NCBI GenBank assembly: GCA_963667145.1
Contig: OY762943.1
Coordinates: 992,001-1,056,000 of the forward strand
Direction of reading: 5' to 3'
Length of the DNA stretch: 64,000 nucleotides
Source: G963667145 sp963667145
Lineage (GTDB): Bacteria > Cloacimonadota > Cloacimonadia > G963667145
Shown here: positions 35,390-44,227 of the stretch, one piece after another
How the letters are laid out: each line of letters starts with the position of its first letter
Position numbering within the stretch: position 1 is the stretch's first letter
Position numbers and translations under genes: made by a program
The notes under the pieces: generated by a model
Told to the model about the DNA's origin: nothing
Seen by the model: only the letters and a program-made list of their open reading frames with translations
The model's database searches: none

Positions 35390-37930
35390 ATGAATTTTAA
35401 CAAATACACTATAAAATCAAAAGAAAGCGTAGAGAAAGCCGCCAATTTGGCGACTGAGTCCGGTCATCAAGAGATTAAGCCACTACATTTGCTGTTGGCG
35501 TCGCTCTTGGTGGAGGACTCACTTGTACCAACTTTGCTCAAGAAGATTGAGATTAACCCGAATCTGATAGAGGGAAAAATCCGAGAAAAGCTGGAATCTT
35601 TGCCAAAAGTTGAGGGAGGTTCTCCCGCCTATCTCAGTGCGGATTTGAACAAACTGCTCTTACAAGCGGACAAAATCGCAGGGCAGTTTCAGGACGATTT
35701 CGTGAGTTTGGAACACATCTTATTGGCTTTCGTGAAAGGCAGTGCTGAAATCAAGGAACTGCTCAACAACCCGAAAGACAAGGACTTGCTGAAAGGTATT
35801 CAGGACATCAGAGGCAACCAAAAGGTGGACAGCGAAAATCCAGAAGCAAAGTATCAGGTTTTGGAGAAATATACCCGCAATCTCACCGATTTGGCTCGCA
35901 AAGAGAAGTTAGACCCCGTCATCGGTAGAGACAACGAAATCAGACGAACAATTCAAATTTTGTCGCGTCGTCGCAAGAACAATCCTGTGTTGATTGGTGA
36001 ACCCGGAGTGGGCAAAACCGCTATTGTGGAGGGACTTGCCAAGAGAATTATCGACCGCGACGTGCCTGAAAATCTGAAAAACAAAACCGTTTTGGAGCTC
36101 GATTTGGCGTTGCTTTTGGCTGGTGCGAAGTATCGCGGAGAGTTCGAGGAAAGGCTGAAAGCTGTGCTGAAAGAGGTGGAAAACTCCAACGGCGAGATTA
36201 TCTTGTTCATCGACGAACTGCACACCATCGTGGGAGCAGGTGCATCCGAAGGGCAAAGCGACGCTTCCAATATGCTCAAACCAGCTTTGGCACGTGGCGA
36301 ATTGCGGTGCATCGGAGCGACAACTCTCGGTGAATATAAAAAATATATCGAGAAAGACGCCGCTCTCGAACGAAGATTTCAGCCAGTGATGATTCCCGAA
36401 CCAAGCATCGCCGACACCATTTCCATCTTGCGGGGTATTAAAGAAAAATATCAGCTTCATCACGGATTGCAAATCACGGACGACGCTCTGATTGCTGCAG
36501 GGAAGCTCTCCGCTCGCTACATTAGTGACAGATTTTTGCCAGACAAAGCTATTGACTTGATGGACGAAGCCTGTGCCTCCGTGCGTATGCAGATTGACTC
36601 TATGCCTCAGGAACTCGACGACATGAAACGCAAGCTCCAACAGTTGGAAATCGAGGAACTTTCTTTCAAAGACGAGTCCAACGAGAAAAAGGACAAGGCG
36701 AAAAAAGAGATTGCCGATTTGAAGGAAAAATATTCCGCTCAGATGAGCAAGTGGCAACAAGAAAAGGACAATCTGAACAACATCAGTCAGCTGAACGACA
36801 AGCTGGATAAGGCGAAGTCCGAGATGGAGATTGCACAGCGAAATGGCGATTTGGAGACAGCTTCCCGACTGAAATACGGCACGATTATCGAGTTGGAAAA
36901 GGAGCTAACGAAAGCTGAGGAAAATCTGAAGAGAAATCCCGAAGATTCGCAAATGATTAGCAAAATCGTGGACGCCACCACTATCGCCACTGTCATTTCC
37001 AAGTGGACGAACATTCCGCTGGATAGACTCCTGAAGAGCGAGGCCGACAAGTTGACCAATATGGAAGAGATTCTCTCGGAAAGCGTCGTTGGTCAGGAAG
37101 AAGGGATTGTCGCTGTTTCCAACGCTATTCGCAGAGCCAGAAGCGGTTTTTCTGACGAGAACGCTCCAATCGGCTCGTTCCTATTCTTGGGTCCCACTGG
37201 TGTGGGCAAAACTTTCCTCGCACAGCAACTGGCAAAGCTCCTCTTCAACGACACCAAAGCGATGTTCCGCTTCGACATGAGCGAATTTATGGAAAAACAC
37301 TCCGTATCCCGCTTAATAGGGGCTCCTCCAGGATATGTGGGCTACGAAGAGGGCGGAAAGCTGACGGAACAAGTCAGACGGCATCCTTATTGCGTCTTGC
37401 TCTTCGATGAGATAGAAAAAGCTCATCCCGATGTGTTCAACCTCTTTTTGCAAATCTTGGATGAAGGTCGCCTCACGGATGGCAAAGGACGGACGGTTAA
37501 TTTCCGCAACACCGTGATAGTGATGACCAGCAACATCGGGGCTCCTCTTTTGGTGGAAGCCGAGGATAGCAACGACGTGAAAGACAAGATTTTGGAAGAA
37601 GTGAAATTGCATTTCCGACCAGAGTTCATCAACAGAATCACGCAAACGGTGTTGTTCCACAAGCTGGGCAAAGAGAACATCAAACAAATTGTGCTGTTGG
37701 AAATCAAGACGTTGCGAAATCGCCTGAAGGAGAAAGGATTTGAGCTTACTCTCACGGACAGAGCGTTGGACAAACTGGCTGAAGTCGGCTTTGACCCGCA
37801 CTTTGGAGCAAGACCAATAAAGCGAGCTATTCAAGAAAATTTGGAAAATATGCTCGCCCAGAAGTTCCTCAAAGGCGAATTAAGTGAGAAAGTGCAAGTT
37901 GACTTCGATAAGCTATTTTATGTGAAATAA
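35390..37930 (+). CDS. clpB: ClpB ATP-dependent disaggregase
   Basis: This 846-residue Hsp100 protein has an N-terminal double Clp-N domain, AAA1 with Walker A GEPGVGKT (about residue 203), a coiled-coil middle domain (about 400-525) and AAA2 with Walker A GPTGVGKT (about 605) and the pore loop GYVGYEEGG. The middle domain, the length and the lack of a ClpP-binding IGF-type loop or UVR motif favour ClpB over ClpC or ClpA. It pulls polypeptides out of aggregates with DnaK. The start has a strong AGGAGG site. A GTGCT/AGCAC inverted repeat lies just upstream, but no CIRCE element or sigma-32 promoter could be recognised. A bidirectional terminator separates it from pnp. Confidence 0.95.
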   Translation: MNFNKYTIKSKESVEKAANLATESGHQEIKPLHLLLASLLVEDSLVPTLLKKIEINPNLIEGKIREKLESLPKVEGGSPAYLSADLNKLLLQADKIAGQFQDDFVSLEHILLAFVKGSAEIKELLNNPKDKDLLKGIQDIRGNQKVDSENPEAKYQVLEKYTRNLTDLARKEKLDPVIGRDNEIRRTIQILSRRRKNNPVLIGEPGVGKTAIVEGLAKRIIDRDVPENLKNKTVLELDLALLLAGAKYRGEFEERLKAVLKEVENSNGEIILFIDELHTIVGAGASEGQSDASNMLKPALARGELRCIGATTLGEYKKYIEKDAALERRFQPVMIPEPSIADTISILRGIKEKYQLHHGLQITDDALIAAGKLSARYISDRFLPDKAIDLMDEACASVRMQIDSMPQELDDMKRKLQQLEIEELSFKDESNEKKDKAKKEIADLKEKYSAQMSKWQQEKDNLNNISQLNDKLDKAKSEMEIAQRNGDLETASRLKYGTIIELEKELTKAEENLKRNPEDSQMISKIVDATTIATVISKWTNIPLDRLLKSEADKLTNMEEILSESVVGQEEGIVAVSNAIRRARSGFSDENAPIGSFLFLGPTGVGKTFLAQQLAKLLFNDTKAMFRFDMSEFMEKHSVSRLIGAPPGYVGYEEGGKLTEQVRRHPYCVLLFDEIEKAHPDVFNLFLQILDEGRLTDGKGRTVNFRNTVIVMTSNIGAPLLVEAEDSNDVKDKILEEVKLHFRPEFINRITQTVLFHKLGKENIKQIVLLEIKTLRNRLKEKGFELTLTDRALDKLAEVGFDPHFGARPIKRAIQENLENMLAQKFLKGELSEKVQVDFDKLFYVK

Positions 37931-37937
37931 GCAAAAA

Positions 37938-37964
37938 AAAGGGCAGGAAAATTTCCTGCCCTTT
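37938..37964. terminator. Bidirectional terminator between clpB and pnp
   Basis: A 13-bp perfect stem (AAAGGGCAGGAAA with its complement) has T-rich tracts on both sides and serves the convergent genes clpB (plus) and pnp (minus). Confidence 0.9.
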
Positions 37965-37969
37965 CGCTT

Positions 37970-40171
37970 TTATCTATCTTTTTTATCAAATCTTCTCTTA
38001 GGTCGCCTATCGTTTTTGTCTCTGTCAGAGCTGTTAAACTTAGGCTTTTCCGCAGGCTTAATGCCCTTGCTTTCCAAAGTTGGATTGCCCTCAATTCCGT
38101 CCATGGCAAGGCTGAGTTTGCCTTCCTTGAAGCCGACAAAACGAACTTTCACCTTGTCGCCCACAGCCACTAAATCGGCTGGGTCGCTCACACGAGCTTT
38201 ATCCATCTTGGAGACGTGCACCATCCCTTGCTTGTTGTACATGAACTTCACAAAAGCACCGTAAGCCTCCACTCTGGTGACTTCACCTTCGTAAATATCG
38301 CCATTCACTGGGTCTTCCACAATGTTCTTCACGATAGACATCGCTAACTTCAGAGCTTCTGCATCAGGCGACGCAATCGCCACTCTGCCGTCGTCATCGA
38401 TATTGATGTCCGCACCAGTCGTTTCGATAATCTCCTTAATCACCTTGCCACCTGAGCCTATCACTTGGCTGATTTTGTCCTTATCAATCATTATGCTCTC
38501 AATCTTCGGAGCGTATTTGCTAAGCTCACTGGATGGCTCGGAAATGCACTCGGTAATCTTGCCCAAGATATGCATTCTGGCAATTTTAGCTTTGCCCAAA
38601 GCTATCTCCATAATCTCTCTGGTGATGCCCTGAATCTTGATGTCCATCTGAATGGCTGTGATTCCCTTTTCCGTCCCTGTAACCTTGAAGTCCATATCGC
38701 CAAGGTGATCTTCCATTCCCTGAATGTCAGTAAGCACCACGAAATTGTCGCCGTCCATCACCAAACCGTTGGCAATACCCGCCACAGGACGAGCAATGGG
38801 AACACCCGCTGCCATCATCGCTGTGGAGCAACTGCACACACTCGCCATTGAGCTGGAACCGTTGGATTCCATAATCTCCGACACCGCTCTGATGGTGTAT
38901 GGGAAATCGTCGCTATTGGGCATAACAGCGTAAAGCGACCTCTCTGCCAAATGTCCGTGACCAAGCTCTCTTCTGCCCGGAGCACGCATAAATCCAGCTT
39001 CTCCCACAGAATATGGAGGGAAGTTATAATGCAAGAAGTAGTTTTTGAAGTGCTTCTCTCTCAAATCGTCAATCATCTGCTCATCTCTGGGGCTACCCAA
39101 AGTTATCACACCGAGCGACTGTGTCTCACCTCTGGTGAAAAGAGCCGAACCGTGTACGCGAGGCAAAATGTCTTTCTCCACGGTAATCGGTCTGATTTCG
39201 TCCAAATCACGCCCATCAGGACGGCATCCGCTCAAAATCAAATTCCTCACTATCTCTTTCAGATACTTCTCAAAAGCCTCTTTGTAGTCTCTGCCCTTTT
39301 CGGCTACCTCTTCTTCGGAGAGTTTCTCTTCCATCAATTCGGCAAGCTCAATCCTCAAATCGTCAAGAGCTGCGTATTTCGGCAACTTCTCCGTGATTTT
39401 GTTAGCCTCTTCTATCTTCGCATAAAAATTGTCTTTAACGAAAGTCAAAGCCTCTTCGCAGATTACCTCAACTTCAAATGAGAATTTCTCTTTGGAATAA
39501 TCTTTGGCAAAATCTTTTTGGAACTCCACAAGCTCTTTAATCTTGTCATGAGCCATGTAGATAGCGTCCAAAATTTCTTCCTCAGAAAGCTCCCAAGCAC
39601 CAGATTCCACCATGTTCACATTCTCATACGTCCCTGCAACAGATAGCTCCAACTGTGCTTCTTCCATTTGTTCCTTATTCGGGAAAACTACAAGTTCGCC
39701 ATCTTTCTTGGCAACAAAAGCTCCAGCCAAAGGACCTGAAAACGGAATGTCCGAAATGGTCAAAGCCGTGCTGGCAGCCAACGAACCAAGCGAACCGAGG
39801 TCGCAATCTTCGTCATAGCTGAGTACTGTGATCACCACGTGAACAGCATTTTTGAAGCCCTCGGGAAACAAAGGTCTCAAGCCTCTGTCTATCTCTCTGG
39901 CTATCAAGATGGAACTCACAGGCGGCTTGGACTCCCTTTTGAAGAAGCCTCCTGGAATCTTGCCTGAAGCGTACATCTTGGGAATGAAGTCCACTGTGAG
40001 CGGGAAAAATCCTTGTCCCTCTCTGGGCAACTTTTCTCCCGTGGCGGTAGCCAACATAATGGTCTCGCCATAAGTCAACAAAACCGAGCCGTTAGCTTGT
40101 TTAGCCATCCGACCAGTTTCGAGCGTCAGGGTCTTCCCTGACAATTCAATCGATTTTCTAATAATGTGCAT
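37970..40171 (-). CDS. pnp: Polyribonucleotide nucleotidyltransferase (PNPase)
   Basis: This 733-residue 3'-5' phosphorolytic exoribonuclease has two RNase PH cores (about 10-220 and 310-540) linked by a helical domain, then a KH domain (VIGSGGKVIKEI) and an S1 domain (GDIYEGEVTRVEAYGAFVKF), followed by a basic tail rich in Lys, Arg and Asp. The start is set at the ATG at 40171, which has AAGGAG 6 bases upstream and begins with MHIIRKSIEL. A longer frame from 40219 lacks such a site. It degrades mRNA and would join an RNA degradosome. rpsO lies upstream as in many bacteria, but a strong terminator stands between them. Confidence 0.97.
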   Translation of the reverse strand: MHIIRKSIELSGKTLTLETGRMAKQANGSVLLTYGETIMLATATGEKLPREGQGFFPLTVDFIPKMYASGKIPGGFFKRESKPPVSSILIAREIDRGLRPLFPEGFKNAVHVVITVLSYDEDCDLGSLGSLAASTALTISDIPFSGPLAGAFVAKKDGELVVFPNKEQMEEAQLELSVAGTYENVNMVESGAWELSEEEILDAIYMAHDKIKELVEFQKDFAKDYSKEKFSFEVEVICEEALTFVKDNFYAKIEEANKITEKLPKYAALDDLRIELAELMEEKLSEEEVAEKGRDYKEAFEKYLKEIVRNLILSGCRPDGRDLDEIRPITVEKDILPRVHGSALFTRGETQSLGVITLGSPRDEQMIDDLREKHFKNYFLHYNFPPYSVGEAGFMRAPGRRELGHGHLAERSLYAVMPNSDDFPYTIRAVSEIMESNGSSSMASVCSCSTAMMAAGVPIARPVAGIANGLVMDGDNFVVLTDIQGMEDHLGDMDFKVTGTEKGITAIQMDIKIQGITREIMEIALGKAKIARMHILGKITECISEPSSELSKYAPKIESIMIDKDKISQVIGSGGKVIKEIIETTGADINIDDDGRVAIASPDAEALKLAMSIVKNIVEDPVNGDIYEGEVTRVEAYGAFVKFMYNKQGMVHVSKMDKARVSDPADLVAVGDKVKVRFVGFKEGKLSLAMDGIEGNPTLESKGIKPAEKPKFNSSDRDKNDRRPKRRFDKKDR

Positions 40172-40248
40172 TTTTTTCTCCTTAATTACGTCTCGGATTA
40201 CTAACCTATTGAATACCAATCAATTCGTTGGACTTTGCCAACCAAGAG

Positions 40249-40306
40249 AAAAAAAGCAATAATCAACATCCTCTATATTTCGCAAACAAGGATTTTGATT
40301 ATTGCT
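40249..40306 (-). terminator. Strong intrinsic terminator between rpsO and pnp
   Basis: A 17-bp stem with one mismatch (40255-40271 with 40290-40306) is followed by seven T residues on the minus strand. It would end most rpsO transcripts before pnp. It could also be the RNase III-type hairpin used in pnp autoregulation. Confidence 0.8.
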
Positions 40307-40375
40307 AACAATCTCTTTCTTTATGTAAAATAATATTCGTTGGTAAATAAACCGAAGCACTTATTTTTCTAAATA

Positions 40376-40410
40376 GAGAAAAGTAAAAGGGATAAACCCT
40401 TCTACTTTCT
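40376..40410 (-). terminator. Hairpin overlapping the rpsO stop
   Basis: GAGAAAGTAGAAGGG pairs with CCCTTTTACTTTTCTC with one bulge and covers the last codons of rpsO. The T run after it is interrupted, so it may protect the 3' end of the mRNA rather than terminate. Confidence 0.4.
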
Positions 40411-40671
40411 CAAACCTAACTTGGCAACAAGAGCTCTGTAACGCTCTATATCCTTGCCTTTTAAATATTCCAAAAGCTTTCTTCTTCTACCTACGATTTT
40501 TAGAAGTCCCCTTCTGGAATGATGATCTTTTTTGTGAGTGTCCAAATGTGCAGTAATGTTCTTGATGTTGTTAGTCATCAAGGCAACCTGTACTTCTGGA
40601 GAACCTGTGTCACTGTCGTGGAGTTTAAACTCTACCACGATTGCTTCCTTGGCTTGATTAGTAAGTGCCAT
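40402..40671 (-). CDS. rpsO: 30S ribosomal protein S15
   Basis: The 89-residue protein matches S15 in length and carries its hallmark block LTxxIKxLTxHLxxHxKDxxSRRGLLxxVxxRRxLLxYL (here NITAHLDTHKKDHHSRRG and VGRRRKLLEYLKG) and the C-terminal YRALVAKLGLRK. It binds the 16S rRNA central domain early in 30S assembly. The ATG at 40671 has a perfect AAGGAGG at 6 bases; an ATG 33 bases upstream has none. A TTGACA at 40725-40730 on the minus strand is a likely -35 box. Confidence 0.97.
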   Translation of the reverse strand: MALTNQAKEAIVVEFKLHDSDTGSPEVQVALMTNNIKNITAHLDTHKKDHHSRRGLLKIVGRRRKLLEYLKGKDIERYRALVAKLGLRK

Positions 40672-40761
40672 GTCAGCCTCCTTATTTGTTATCGTTAAGT
40701 ACAAAGTTTTCCAATGTGATTAACTGTCAAACAATTAATGGGTTTATGTCATTTTTCAACT

Positions 40762-41860
40762 CTACTTCTGCATCTTAAATCTTAAATATTCCTCAATAAA
40801 TCCGTCCAAATCTCCGTCCATCACCTTTTCCGTGTTTTTCACCTCGTACTTGGTGCGGTGATCTTTCACCATCTGATAGGGATGGAACACATACGAGCGA
40901 ATCTGGTTGCCCCAGCCGATTTCCGTTTTGCTGTCCTCCAACTCCTTGCTCTCTTTTTGCTTTTCTTGCAAAAAGTGCTGATACAACCGCGACTTTAAAA
41001 TTTTCATCGCATGCTCTTTGTTTTTTAGTTGGCTTCGCTCGTTTTGGCACTGCACCACTATTCCCGTGGGCAAGTGAGTTATCCGCACAGCCGAATCGGT
41101 GGTGTTCACACATTGTCCGCCTTTGCCAGAAGCACGGTAAGTGTCTATCCGCAAATCGCCCGAATCTACCTGCACATCTATGCTGTCGTCCACGAGAGGA
41201 TACACAAATATCGAAGCAAACGAAGTCTGACGCTTGCCCTGAGCGTTGAATGGAGAAATCCGCACCAAGCGATGAATACCGATCTCACACGCCAAATATC
41301 CATAAGCAAACTCGCCTTTCACTTCAACAGTCACATTCTTTATTCCCGCTTCTTCGCCCGCCAAAAGCTCCACAATCTCAGCTTTAAATCCACTTCGCTC
41401 CGCCCACCGAAGATACATTCTCAGGAGCATCTCCGCCCAATCTTGACTCTCCGTGCCTCCTGCTCCGGGATTTATCGTTAGGATAGCGTCACCTGCATCA
41501 AGCTCGCCCGAGAGAAGTGCATTTATTTCCACCTTCTCCAAGAAACTCTCCCACTGCTGTAGCTCCGAGGCTGCTTCCACCAAAAAAGAATTGTCCTCCT
41601 GAAGCATCTGCAAATAAACCTGCAAATCTTCGCCGATAGTCGCTATCTTCTTAGTTTCCTCTTGCTTGGCTTCCAGTGAACTCAGTTGCTTGCTGACCTT
41701 CTGAGCGTTCGTGGAATTGTTCCAAAAGTCCGCTTCTGACGTCTGTTCCCTTAGCTCCGCTATCTTCCTCTGCAACTCGGCAGAGTCAAACCAACCTCCC
41801 GAGCTGCTCGGATTTGGTTATCAAATTTTTCGCTCTCTCGATAAATTCCTGCATTTCCAT
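40762..41860 (-). CDS. prfB: Peptide chain release factor 2, with programmed +1 frameshift
   Basis: The first 24 codons run from ATG 41860 (site AAGGGG) and end at an in-frame TGA at 41786-41788. A +1 shift there continues into 341 more codons to the stop at 40762, giving a normal RF2 length of about 365 residues. The main frame has the GGQ motif in SGKGGQCVNTTDSAVRI, the GGTESQDWAEML block and the C-terminal domain. RF2 reads UGA and UAA stops. The leader holds GGGAGG three bases before GTT TGA C, the same geometry as the E. coli autoregulatory shift site, but the slip codon is GTT instead of CTT. Confidence 0.93.
41785..41800 (-). promoter_or_regulatory. prfB: prfB programmed frameshift site
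   Basis: On the minus strand GGGAGG (internal Shine-Dalgarno, 41795-41800) is followed by TTG, GTT and TGA C. Low RF2 would slow reading of TGA and favour the +1 shift into GAC, restoring RF2. Confidence 0.85.
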
Positions 41861-42024
41861 AATTACCCCTTAATCAAATAAAGTCTTTATAATTGAATTT
41901 TGAAAATATTTTCCCCTCTACTGCTGTCAATCACTAAGAATGTAAAATCGACGAATCGACTTTTTCCTTTGACAAAATCGATGCTAAGCAAAAATTTATT
42001 CGAATTAAAATTGAAGGATGAAAA

Positions 42025-42645
42025 ATGAAAAAAATTACTCTTCTATTGATGTTAATCTGTGTTTCTACTTCTGCCTTTGCTATGGACAAAACTTTTTCCT
42101 TTGGTGTTGGGTTCCTTTCACCAAAAGATGCCGAATCTTCTGTTTTCTGGACTCTTAACCGTGGGTTCAAATTCGATGAAAAAATTAGTCTTGATATTTC
42201 CATTGGTTTCTTTCATAAAACCATAACTGACAAAAGTTTACTGGAGACAAAAACAAACGAAACCAACACATCCACTGTTTCCAAAGTGGAATCAAAAAAC
42301 ACTTTTTCCTATGTGCCTATTATGGGAAACGCCCTTATAACTTTTCCAATAAATGATTCCTGTGCTTTTGTTCCCTATGCAAAAGGAGGTATTGGATATG
42401 GTTCTCTCTTCACTTCCATCAAAAAGGAAAACATTGATGAATACAAAACCTATGTAGGTTTTAATTGGCAACTTGGAGGAGGAGTGTCTTACAAACTTGG
42501 GAAAAAATCTAAACTCTTCGCCGAAATTTTTTACAACAGTGTAACGCTGTCTTCTGATGAGGAAACTTTAGAAAATTATACCATTGTCGAAGAAGTAGAT
42601 ATGAGTGGAATGGGAATGCTCTTCGGAATAAATGTAGAATTTTAA
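42025..42645 (+). CDS. Small outer-membrane beta-barrel protein
   Basis: The 206 residues begin with a signal peptide cleaved after SAFA (about residue 19). The mature chain alternates hydrophobic and polar residues in about eight strands, with aromatic girdle positions and a C-terminal MGMLFGINVEF that ends in Phe, the usual signal for insertion by the Bam machinery. It is the OmpA-transmembrane / OmpX-like size class. The function is unknown. Its ribosome site is GAAGGA. It is the only plus-strand gene between prfB and fba and has its own promoter region with a TTGACA at 41969. Confidence 0.82.
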   Translation: MKKITLLLMLICVSTSAFAMDKTFSFGVGFLSPKDAESSVFWTLNRGFKFDEKISLDISIGFFHKTITDKSLLETKTNETNTSTVSKVESKNTFSYVPIMGNALITFPINDSCAFVPYAKGGIGYGSLFTSIKKENIDEYKTYVGFNWQLGGGVSYKLGKKSKLFAEIFYNSVTLSSDEETLENYTIVEEVDMSGMGMLFGINVEF

Positions 42646-42661
42646 TCTTGGAATATAAAAG

Positions 42662-42689
42662 AAAAGGAGACGTATTTTCGTCTCCTTTT
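42662..42689. terminator. Bidirectional terminator between the barrel gene and fba
   Basis: An AAAAGGAGACG/CGTCTCCTTTT stem of 11 bp with a 6-base loop has T residues on the plus side and T-rich sequence on the minus side, between convergent genes. Confidence 0.88.
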
Positions 42690-42702
42690 TAAATATAATC
42701 TA

Positions 42703-43677
42703 TTACAATAATATCGATGTGTCTTTCGCTCCAACTATTTCCACCAAGCTCTCCACTGCGGATTGCATGGCGTCCTCGCCTTTGATGAGCCATTTTCTCG
42801 GGTCAAATCTACCTTTGTCAGGAGAGTAAGCATTCTCGTCAGTTCCGCTTGGGCAAACGATGGCATCTTTCTCCGCCTCCCAATAGGCTTGCACTGCGGA
42901 AGCTATCTCCATCTGATAGCGTGTGTCTTTGTTAATCTTCACCACTCCGTTAGCCACAGCGTCTTGTTGCTGTTTGACTGTCAATCCGGAAGCTCCGTGC
43001 AAAACCAATCCTGCATCCAATCCGTTGGCATTGAGCAAATCGTCTATCTCTTTGATGAGTTCCAAACGCAAAACAACGTCCGCACCTTTGGTCACTCCGT
43101 GATTAGTTCCCACGGAAGCAGCGAAAAGGTCAACGTTCGTCTTCTTCACATATTCCAGAGCCTCTTGCGGATCGGTGTAGAGTTGGCTGTCGCTCACCAA
43201 TTCGTCCTCATTGCCCTTGATGTAGCCAATCTCGCCTTCCACCAACACTCCGTGCTTGTGAGCAACCGCCACAACCTCTTTCGTCAGACGTACATTATCC
43301 TCAAAACTTTCGTGAGAAGCGTCAATCATCACTGTTGAAACCAAGCCGTTCTCAATGCAATGGATGATGAAATCCATGTCCTTCGGTGCACCATGGTCGA
43401 TGTTCAGACCGACACCGCTTTTGGCATATTGATTGGCAATATTTTTTACCATATCGGAAATAAACTTTGCCCCTACCAACAAATCTTTAGTTCCTCCTGC
43501 AGCATATTTGCAAGCTCCAGAAGAGATTTGCAAAAGCCCGTCAGCACTCATGGCGTTATAGCCCTGCACCATCGCCCTAACGGAAGTATCGAAAACCACA
43601 TTAGAAGCGATAATCCCAAACTTCTCCTTTTTGGCTTTCAGAATAACTTTTTTCATTTGATCACCTGTAAAAAACAT
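42703..43677 (-). CDS. fba: Class II fructose-bisphosphate aldolase
   Basis: This 324-residue zinc aldolase of the class II type has NIDHGAPKD (catalytic Asp and zinc His, about residue 94), VMIDASHESFEDN, VEGEIGYIKG, AASVGTNHGVTKG (zinc His) and VLHGASGL (zinc His). It cleaves fructose 1,6-bisphosphate to glyceraldehyde 3-phosphate and dihydroxyacetone phosphate; tagatose-type activity cannot be excluded. Two starts are possible: 43677, with GGAGGT close by, and an ATG 21 bases downstream. It closes the long minus-strand cluster, with a terminator 14 bases after its stop. Confidence 0.93.
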   Translation of the reverse strand: MFFTGDQMKKVILKAKKEKFGIIASNVVFDTSVRAMVQGYNAMSADGLLQISSGACKYAAGGTKDLLVGAKFISDMVKNIANQYAKSGVGLNIDHGAPKDMDFIIHCIENGLVSTVMIDASHESFEDNVRLTKEVVAVAHKHGVLVEGEIGYIKGNEDELVSDSQLYTDPQEALEYVKKTNVDLFAASVGTNHGVTKGADVVLRLELIKEIDDLLNANGLDAGLVLHGASGLTVKQQQDAVANGVVKINKDTRYQMEIASAVQAYWEAEKDAIVCPSGTDENAYSPDKGRFDPRKWLIKGEDAMQSAVESLVEIVGAKDTSILL

Positions 43678-43710
43678 ATGACCTCCAATTTATTTTCTAT
43701 TTATTTTTTT

Positions 43711-44211
43711 TTATAAATAATTTTTCGCCAATTCCCAATAATGCGTAGCGTGTGCTTTCTGCTTCTCCATCGCCTTTTCGTCCAACTGCTTCACGACTTT
43801 GGCAGGAATGCCCAGCACCAACGAATTTGGTGGAATCACTGTGTTGCGAGTTACCAACGCTCCTGCTCCCACCACACTTCCCTCGCCTATCACAGCTCCA
43901 TCCAGCACGGTCGCTCCCATGCCGATGAGGCAAAAATCTTCCACCTTGCACGAATGCAAAATGCACTTATGCCCAACAGTGACGTATTTGCCGATAATCG
44001 TTGGGACGTCCTCTCCACAATGCAAAACAGAATTGTCTTGGATATTGGAAAGCTCTCCGACCTCTATCTCCGCTTCGTCACCGCGGATTACAACTCCAGG
44101 CCAAATGCTGACCTTTTTGCCGATTTTCGCCTTGCCTATCACCGTAGTATCTTTGTGAACAAAACTTTCTTTGTCAATCGTCGGCATAATTCCTTTGAAT
44201 GCTTCTATCAT
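43711..44211 (-). CDS. Gamma-class carbonic anhydrase-like hexapeptide-repeat protein
   Basis: The 166-residue left-handed beta-helix protein has imperfect hexapeptide repeats (VIGKAKIGKKVSIWPGVVIRGD, IGMGATVLDGAVIGEGSVVGAGALV). The zinc-binding pattern is three histidines at HCGEDVP, VGHKC and CILHSC. Relatives such as YrdA and CaiE-type proteins have this length. It may hydrate CO2, but many members show no activity, so the reaction is inferred. A C-terminal helix packs against the trimer. It lies 16 bases after deoC in the same operon. Confidence 0.88.
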   Translation of the reverse strand: MIEAFKGIMPTIDKESFVHKDTTVIGKAKIGKKVSIWPGVVIRGDEAEIEVGELSNIQDNSVLHCGEDVPTIIGKYVTVGHKCILHSCKVEDFCLIGMGATVLDGAVIGEGSVVGAGALVTRNTVIPPNSLVLGIPAKVVKQLDEKAMEKQKAHATHYWELAKNYL

Positions 44212-44227
44212 CTTTTCTCCCGTTCAA

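Noticed and set aside
37089..37278. CRISPR-like or other regular arrays, and tRNA or rRNA genes, in the window
   Set aside because: No direct repeats with regular spacers and no tRNA T-loop or rRNA blocks were found; the short frames here are shadows of clpB.
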